From JAHDCJ01 sp039028895 (GTDB lineage Bacteria; Bacteroidota; Bacteroidia; Chitinophagales; Saprospiraceae): 60,538 nt of DNA. This document shows positions 56,377-60,538 of the stretch, one piece after another. How positions within the stretch are numbered: position 1 is the stretch's first letter; the number at the start of each line of letters is the position of its first letter. The stretch covers positions 1-60,538 of the forward strand of contig JBCCHF010000040.1 in assembly GCA_039028895.1 (NCBI GenBank). Direction: 5' to 3'. The notes beneath the pieces were generated by a model. The model did no database searches. It saw nothing but the letters and a program-made list of their open reading frames with translations, and had not been told where the DNA came from. Made by a program: the position numbers and the translations under genes.

Positions 56377-57564
56377 TCACTCTTTGTACTCTAAAGACTG
56401 ACATCCCGTTCTTTCTACATTTTTTGACAACAGAGAACCTTTGATCTTCAAAAAGATAATGCTTTTTTCCGGAATACCGGATTGACAAAACGACTTACAA
56501 ACCCGGTCCAGCACCCATTCTTCAGGGTAATGGGGCACATTAATTTCGTCGAAAGACCATTCCAACAGATCCAACATCTGCCCGCCTCCACCGCCTGGCA
56601 CCGTTTTAAATCTCTTTTGAATCTCGGGACTAAGATTTGGGATCTGGGTACTTTCCACGCCAATGATCAGTTTTGTGGTTTTATCAGAAAAAAAGTTGAA
56701 GGACATAAAGTTATCCCACTTGCCAATCAGGTTCAGCGACGGCAACACCAAAACGACAAATGTAAATCCGTATTTAATGGCTTTCGCTGAATCAAATCCC
56801 CAGTCGAAATCAACAGGATTCAATACTTTGGTAAATACAATAACCACCCAGCTCGCCATGAATAAATTCCAGGGAATTACGATCCAGTCCAGCCCAAGCG
56901 CAAGAGGACTTACGAAGTAACAAATGAAAAGATGTGTAAACACGATCATGCAGACTGCCAATATCCTTGTTTTTTGAAATAACAAAAGTAGGGCTACCAA
57001 TATCTCCGTCAGCCCAAAGAAATAACCAAATTCAGGATTATTGACGAAAAATGTAGTATCCTGAACTTTTAGCGCTTTTGTCAAAATGGTCAAAAAAGTG
57101 TTTTCAAGGAAATGAGGATTTAATTTGGAGATCCCAGTCCAGAGGAACGTGCCGATAATCAGTATCCGCACCCCATAAAGTACCAGACCCTTTACCTTGA
57201 AAAGATGTTTTATTCCTGATAATGCAAAGAGCAATAGCAAAATATACGTCCATGGCTGAAGTCGGTTGAGGTCGATCAGCACAAGTAAAATGACGACTGG
57301 AACAATGATCAGGCCCAATCCTTTGGCAGGAAAAACAGCCTTCGCAACCAATAACCCCACCAGGACCAATAGCAAAACCAGGTTGAAAGTATGCGACACC
57401 GAAAATCCTTCCCAGGCAGGCATTAGCGGAAAAGCCCGATCTGTTAACCAAAGTTTTTGAGATAGGGCGATCAGGACTAAAAAGGCAGTTGCTCCTATGC
57501 GAAGCAGCAAATTATCAATAGCTGATTCGGTCCAACTGGTAGAAAATTTTTGGGGTTTTTCCAT
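56377..57564 (-). CDS. Polytopic membrane protein, DoxX/HTTM-like
   Basis: 395 residues with about ten hydrophobic segments (about 15-290). A central segment (LRIG... then GTFLWTGISKLNPHFL) has the layout of the DoxX/MauE-like class, where an FxxxGxxKL motif precedes a conserved helix; the pattern also resembles HTTM proteins. The last 100 residues are soluble and contain a glycine run (PGGGGGQMLDLLEW) and three cysteines (VCKSFCQS; TGCQSLE). The role is unknown. It ends 36 bp from the convergent antiporter. Confidence 0.6.
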   Translation of the reverse strand: MEKPQKFSTSWTESAIDNLLLRIGATAFLVLIALSQKLWLTDRAFPLMPAWEGFSVSHTFNLVLLLVLVGLLVAKAVFPAKGLGLIIVPVVILLVLIDLNRLQPWTYILLLLFALSGIKHLFKVKGLVLYGVRILIIGTFLWTGISKLNPHFLENTFLTILTKALKVQDTTFFVNNPEFGYFFGLTEILVALLLLFQKTRILAVCMIVFTHLFICYFVSPLALGLDWIVIPWNLFMASWVVIVFTKVLNPVDFDWGFDSAKAIKYGFTFVVLVLPSLNLIGKWDNFMSFNFFSDKTTKLIIGVESTQIPNLSPEIQKRFKTVPGGGGGQMLDLLEWSFDEINVPHYPEEWVLDRVCKSFCQSGIPEKSIIFLKIKGSLLSKNVERTGCQSLEYKE

Positions 57565-57600
57565 AATTGAAGATAATAATTAATGGAAGCAACAAAACAC

Positions 57601-57633
57601 AAAAAGCCCCAAGCTGTTACGACTTGAGGCTTT
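57601..57633 (-). terminator. Terminator of the DUF1566 lipoprotein gene
   Basis: In minus-strand sense AAAGCCTCAAG pairs with CTTGGGGCTTT with one mismatch, followed by TTGTG. It lies 36 bp past the stop at 57669. Confidence 0.7.
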
Positions 57634-57668
57634 CCCAATTAAACTTATTGGCATTTACATTTTAATGA

Positions 57669-58346
57669 CTAAAACTCCCGAACAGCTCGAGCAAGCCTGA
57701 TGTAGTCCTTTTCCAACTCACTCTGAAATCCTCCTTCGAAGTATTGATCCCATGCTGTGTCAAAGTCACCACCCTCAGTAGAGCTCCAATAACTACCATC
57801 TTCTAAATTACCTAGACCTTTTATGTGAAGATTATTATAGATCATATTCAACTCGTCTTTTGTAGGCAGTCGCCACTCATCACCATTTTTTTTGCAGGCG
57901 ATTACCGCCTCATCCCATTTAAGCCAACCCAGGTCTTCCGTTTGAGTAGTCAATCCATTTTGCCCATTTGAATCAATATGAAAAATCATGCTTCCATCAG
58001 GCAGAATATCACCAATATTATAGCTGCTGATAATTTTTGTTTCAGGCCTTAAAGGTGCAGGGCTAATAACTTGTGTTTTTACTTGCCATGTACCGTTATC
58101 ATAAAGTTCGACCTTGGTTCCTCCATTTAAAGTTCCTTCACCCACTTTATTCTTTTTAACATCACATTGCATCAGCAATAATGATAGGATTATTAATCCC
58201 ACTCCCTTAATAAATGCTTTCTGATTTTCATTTGTCCTTTCAAGCAAATGCTCACTATGGTTATCCCCGGAGGGAGCAATAATGTACTTCCTGGCATTCC
58301 CGGATTTAATAATTGATCTTCTTATTCGTCTAAAAAATTGGAACAT
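57669..58346 (-). CDS. DUF1566-domain lipoprotein
   Basis: 225 residues as an open frame. A lipobox-like LLLMQC (about residue 60) preceded by a hydrophobic stretch GVGLIILSLLL indicates a lipoprotein; the preceding 45 residues (MFQFFRRIRRS...) are basic and unlike a signal peptide, so the true start is probably further in, at a non-ATG codon such as the GTG of KGVGL. Residues about 120-225 match DUF1566/Lcl-like domains: DEWRLPTKDELNMIY, YWSSTEGG and LARAVREF. Such proteins are common on Bacteroidota surfaces, with unknown function. Upstream is a terminator and a PQQ-like gene on the same strand. Confidence 0.7.
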   Translation of the reverse strand: MFQFFRRIRRSIIKSGNARKYIIAPSGDNHSEHLLERTNENQKAFIKGVGLIILSLLLMQCDVKKNKVGEGTLNGGTKVELYDNGTWQVKTQVISPAPLRPETKIISSYNIGDILPDGSMIFHIDSNGQNGLTTQTEDLGWLKWDEAVIACKKNGDEWRLPTKDELNMIYNNLHIKGLGNLEDGSYWSSTEGGDFDTAWDQYFEGGFQSELEKDYIRLARAVREF

Positions 58347-58430
58347 GAAGTGAAGATAAGTGGAATTTTGAATTTGATCAATTGATCATTTGGGGGGTAA
58401 AGGTATGACTTCATTTAATTTATTAGCCAC

Positions 58431-58469
58431 AAAAAAAGCCTCAGGTCTTCTCGACTTGAGGCTTTTTTT
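58431..58469 (-). terminator. Terminator of the PQQ-like propeller gene
   Basis: AAAAAAAGCCTCA (58431-58443) pairs with TGAGGCTTTTTTT (58457-58469) in a perfect 13-bp stem. It lies 55 bp past the stop at 58524 and has T-runs on either strand. Confidence 0.85.
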
Positions 58470-58523
58470 CAGCGGTCCGGACGGGAATACATAAGACCCG
58501 GATCGACCGCATCAGCGTATTAT

Positions 58524-60425
58524 TTAAAAGGCATAAAAGTGTAATGCCGATTCCTTCACCAGGTAAACCCCTTTCTGACGAAAGTCAAACTCAAATTCAA
58601 AGTTTTCCTTTTTACTAAGAGATAAGGCCTTGATAAGTTCGCCATTAGAGAGGTCAAATATGCGGAGGCCAAATAGACCTTTGTCGATCTTGTCGGAAAC
58701 GAACCATTTGTTTTGGAAGAAGGCAGCTGATTCATTACGCTCTTTCTCTGGCATGAGTCGTGAAACATAATCTCCACCAACAGCTGCAGCACCGGCCTTG
58801 TTATAGACCCCCATAGCCCATGCATTGTTCCAGTATTGGTCAGGGTCAATCAGGCCGCTTTCGTAAAGCTCGTAATTGAGTTGGCGGAGTTCATCATCGA
58901 AGATGAAACCTGCGGCTATGCCACCAACTACCAAAAGTGCCTTTTTCCAGTTAAAGGTATTAGGAGCTTCTACATATTTTTGAACTTCGATGTTCCCCTC
59001 TTTGTCCATCACCCAAAGATTGCGAGTTCCGATCAACGCAAATTTGTCGCCTACCGCTTTCAAACCAACCGGCTGGTCCAGTTGGTCTTTCTTGTAGTCG
59101 AATTTCACTGTTTCAACAACCGTTTTTTGAGTTCCATCCTCCAGGTTTATCCATCTCAAAGTCGAAGAAGTCGTATCCATATACATAGCAGCTCCTGCTT
59201 CCTTGTTCACGGACAGCAGTGGACTTTTAGTAACTGGCCAACCAAGTATAACTTCCCCGGTTGAGATTTCAATTAGAGCCAACTCGTTATCACTGAGAAC
59301 AAGCAAACGATCACCGATTTGTTCAACTCTGTCGATGGTCTTTCCTGAAATTGGAAGACCTTTAGGCCATGTCTTTTCATAATCGGCGTTTAACCAGTGT
59401 AGTTTCATGAACGTAGGTTCTGGATTAACTGAAACAACACCTGTCGGCTTTGGTGAATGAGTCGTAACCAGGTAGGCATCCTTGCGGAAAAAGACTTTAC
59501 CTAATCGCTGGTCAAATTCGGGAAGTTCAATGCCTTGCGCCTTTCCATCAGCAATTGAAACAAAATCAAAGGACTTGGAATCCCGAATGAAAATATCGTC
59601 CTCTCGAGTGGTAATACTATATCCACTTTGGACAGGAACAGGAGACTCCCATGCCGATTCGCCACTTTCAAAATTGACAGCCATCAGATCGTAGCGATCT
59701 GCATTTCTAGTGATGTGGTAAAAATTGGGATCATCTGTGCGTAAAAAATCTTTGCCACTGATCATAGCTACATGCTGCATTTCCCGGGCATTCTTTTGCC
59801 AGTTGACTGCACCAGTTTTCCTGTCGAGGGAAAAAATATCTTTGGCAAAATGGATGACTAAATGGTCCTTATTCACTAGGAATCTTTTTAGTTTTGGCCT
59901 TGCCATTTTTTTCATCTTAACTGGGTTGGCAATTTTCCAGGCCCAGTTATCTGCTCCAAATTCTGCTAATCCTAACACCCAATTTCCACCATCTTTACCA
60001 TTAACAAGGATCATCTGTTGATCAAACAAGGCACTTCGTAAGATCATTTCATCCATTTCAAAATTATCAGAATCGAAATAGACTTGGCCACTGATTGGGT
60101 TAAACAAGACATTGCGTTTTCCGGGTTTACTCGTTTTCATATTGCTTAACCAGCCATAAGGATAAGCTTCAGACAAGATTACAGATTCCGGTTTAAGTCC
60201 TGGGGCTTCAATTTCCCAAAGCATTTCTTTTTTGATACAATCAAACGCTTTTATTTGGTTATCCACGAAAACATAATAAATGCTTGTTTTGGGCTTGTAG
60301 AACGACCACTCTACCTTTTCGTTAAAGTCTTGACTCCAGGTTGGTGAATCCTGGGCAGTAGCATTAAAAGCTGTAACAGTGAAAACAATAAGAACTAAAA
60401 CCAATAAATGTGAAAGGGAATTCAT
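58524..60425 (-). CDS. Secreted PQQ-like beta-propeller protein
   Basis: 633 residues. A signal peptide ends near residue 25 (TATAQ). Residues about 35-470 have repeated propeller strands with PQQ-like turns: IKKEMLWEI, RKTGAVNWQK, ESGESAWESPV and STGEVILGWPV. No tryptophan-docking array is complete, so it probably binds no quinone and acts as a scaffold or binding propeller. A hydrophobic helix (KALLVVGGIAAGFIF, about 498-512) interrupts the propeller, and a last pair of strands follows (LFGLRIFDLSNGELIKAL; GVYLVKESALHFYAF). No T9SS tail. The gene ends in a strong terminator. Function unknown. Confidence 0.75.
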   Translation of the reverse strand: MNSLSHLLVLVLIVFTVTAFNATAQDSPTWSQDFNEKVEWSFYKPKTSIYYVFVDNQIKAFDCIKKEMLWEIEAPGLKPESVILSEAYPYGWLSNMKTSKPGKRNVLFNPISGQVYFDSDNFEMDEMILRSALFDQQMILVNGKDGGNWVLGLAEFGADNWAWKIANPVKMKKMARPKLKRFLVNKDHLVIHFAKDIFSLDRKTGAVNWQKNAREMQHVAMISGKDFLRTDDPNFYHITRNADRYDLMAVNFESGESAWESPVPVQSGYSITTREDDIFIRDSKSFDFVSIADGKAQGIELPEFDQRLGKVFFRKDAYLVTTHSPKPTGVVSVNPEPTFMKLHWLNADYEKTWPKGLPISGKTIDRVEQIGDRLLVLSDNELALIEISTGEVILGWPVTKSPLLSVNKEAGAAMYMDTTSSTLRWINLEDGTQKTVVETVKFDYKKDQLDQPVGLKAVGDKFALIGTRNLWVMDKEGNIEVQKYVEAPNTFNWKKALLVVGGIAAGFIFDDELRQLNYELYESGLIDPDQYWNNAWAMGVYNKAGAAAVGGDYVSRLMPEKERNESAAFFQNKWFVSDKIDKGLFGLRIFDLSNGELIKALSLSKKENFEFEFDFRQKGVYLVKESALHFYAF

Positions 60426-60538
60426 AAAATATTACAGATTAAGAAGACAAAATGTCGTATGCATTTCACCAGTTTAATGGAAATTTGTAGGAACTATTAG
60501 TTTAGTAAACTGATCAGAATCATTGCAAGGGATGAAAA

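Noticed and set aside
58150..58230. Alternative ATG-led short frame in the DUF1566 lipoprotein 5' region (MKIRKHLLREWD)
   Set aside because: It is out of frame with the DUF1566 domain and stops after 12 codons. It may mark a start-site error, but no simple one-base change joins it convincingly.
60520..60538. Possible start of a plus-strand gene (ATGAAAA at 60532 after AAGGG)
   Set aside because: Only two codons fit before the window ends, so nothing supports it.

Overview
The window is chromosomal DNA (roughly 40% GC by eye) from a Bacteroidota bacterium. The best fit is the Saprospiria/Saprospirales group (Lewinella/Haliscomenobacter-like), but this is inferred from protein style and not from a marker gene. 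The supporting signs are: C-terminal type IX secretion (T9SS) sorting domains with the YPNP start on several secreted proteins; SprB, HYR and cadherin-like adhesin repeats; IPTM-GEWG membrane-anchor tails; Reg_prop/Y_Y_Y sensor kinases paired with LytTR regulators; TAnnTTTG promoter elements; and almost no Shine-Dalgarno sites. No rRNA, tRNA, CRISPR array, prophage or intact insertion sequence was found.

Layout. 1-10.4 kb: secreted and surface proteins, mostly on the minus strand. They are a truncated secreted protein at the left edge, a YceI-TPR protein, an M43 metalloprotease, a plus-strand CarboxypepD_reg-like protein, two overlapping genes built from the same cysteine-rich CBM-like repeat (one with a T9SS tail, one with an IPTM-GEWG tail), and a small T9SS protein. 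10.4-24.8 kb: a single giant surface protein of about 4,770 residues. It has a glutamine-amidotransferase-like head, a split SdrD-B domain, 12 HYR-like domains, two SprB-like domains and 24 cadherin-like domains arranged as 8 copies of a 909-bp three-domain unit. A worn-down copy of the 3' ends of this locus lies at 8.7-9.0 kb. 24.9-32 kb: a membrane-fused spermidine synthase, a long gene-free stretch, a seven-bladed propeller gene broken by a frameshift just before its IPTM-GEWG tail, and a CHAT-protease/transmembrane/Ig-like protein. 32-38.6 kb: a GYF_2 membrane protein, a ruined two-component locus (kinase tail plus a LytTR regulator with an in-frame amber codon), a fatty acid desaturase, a Kef-type antiporter and a small membrane protein. 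38.7-48.7 kb (minus strand): an M36 fungalysin-like protease, a zincin-like protein with a Tat-like partner, and a LytTR regulator with its propeller histidine kinase, which is split by two frameshifts. 48.8-60.4 kb: a small zinc-ribbon protein, two small exported proteins, a DUF547/beta-barrel fusion beside a single-POTRA Omp85-like protein and an EEP-family lipoprotein, a second Kef antiporter, a polytopic membrane protein, a DUF1566 lipoprotein and a PQQ-like propeller.

How it works together. Most of the content serves the cell surface: adhesion, proteolysis, carbohydrate recognition, outer membrane biogenesis, and sensing through two-component systems. Two different anchoring tails (T9SS CTD and IPTM-GEWG) and a third conserved C-terminal block on the giant protein suggest several parallel surface-attachment routes.

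Four frame breaks lie at homopolymer runs (T4 at 27712, T7 at 34015, T5 at 47446, G5 at 47618) and there is one amber codon (33486). These may be real decay or assembly errors, so the affected genes are marked. The most noteworthy items are the giant protein's higher-order repeat, the eroded duplicate of its locus, the differently anchored CBM-like pair, the CHAT transmembrane protein, and the DUF547-barrel/Omp85 pair.
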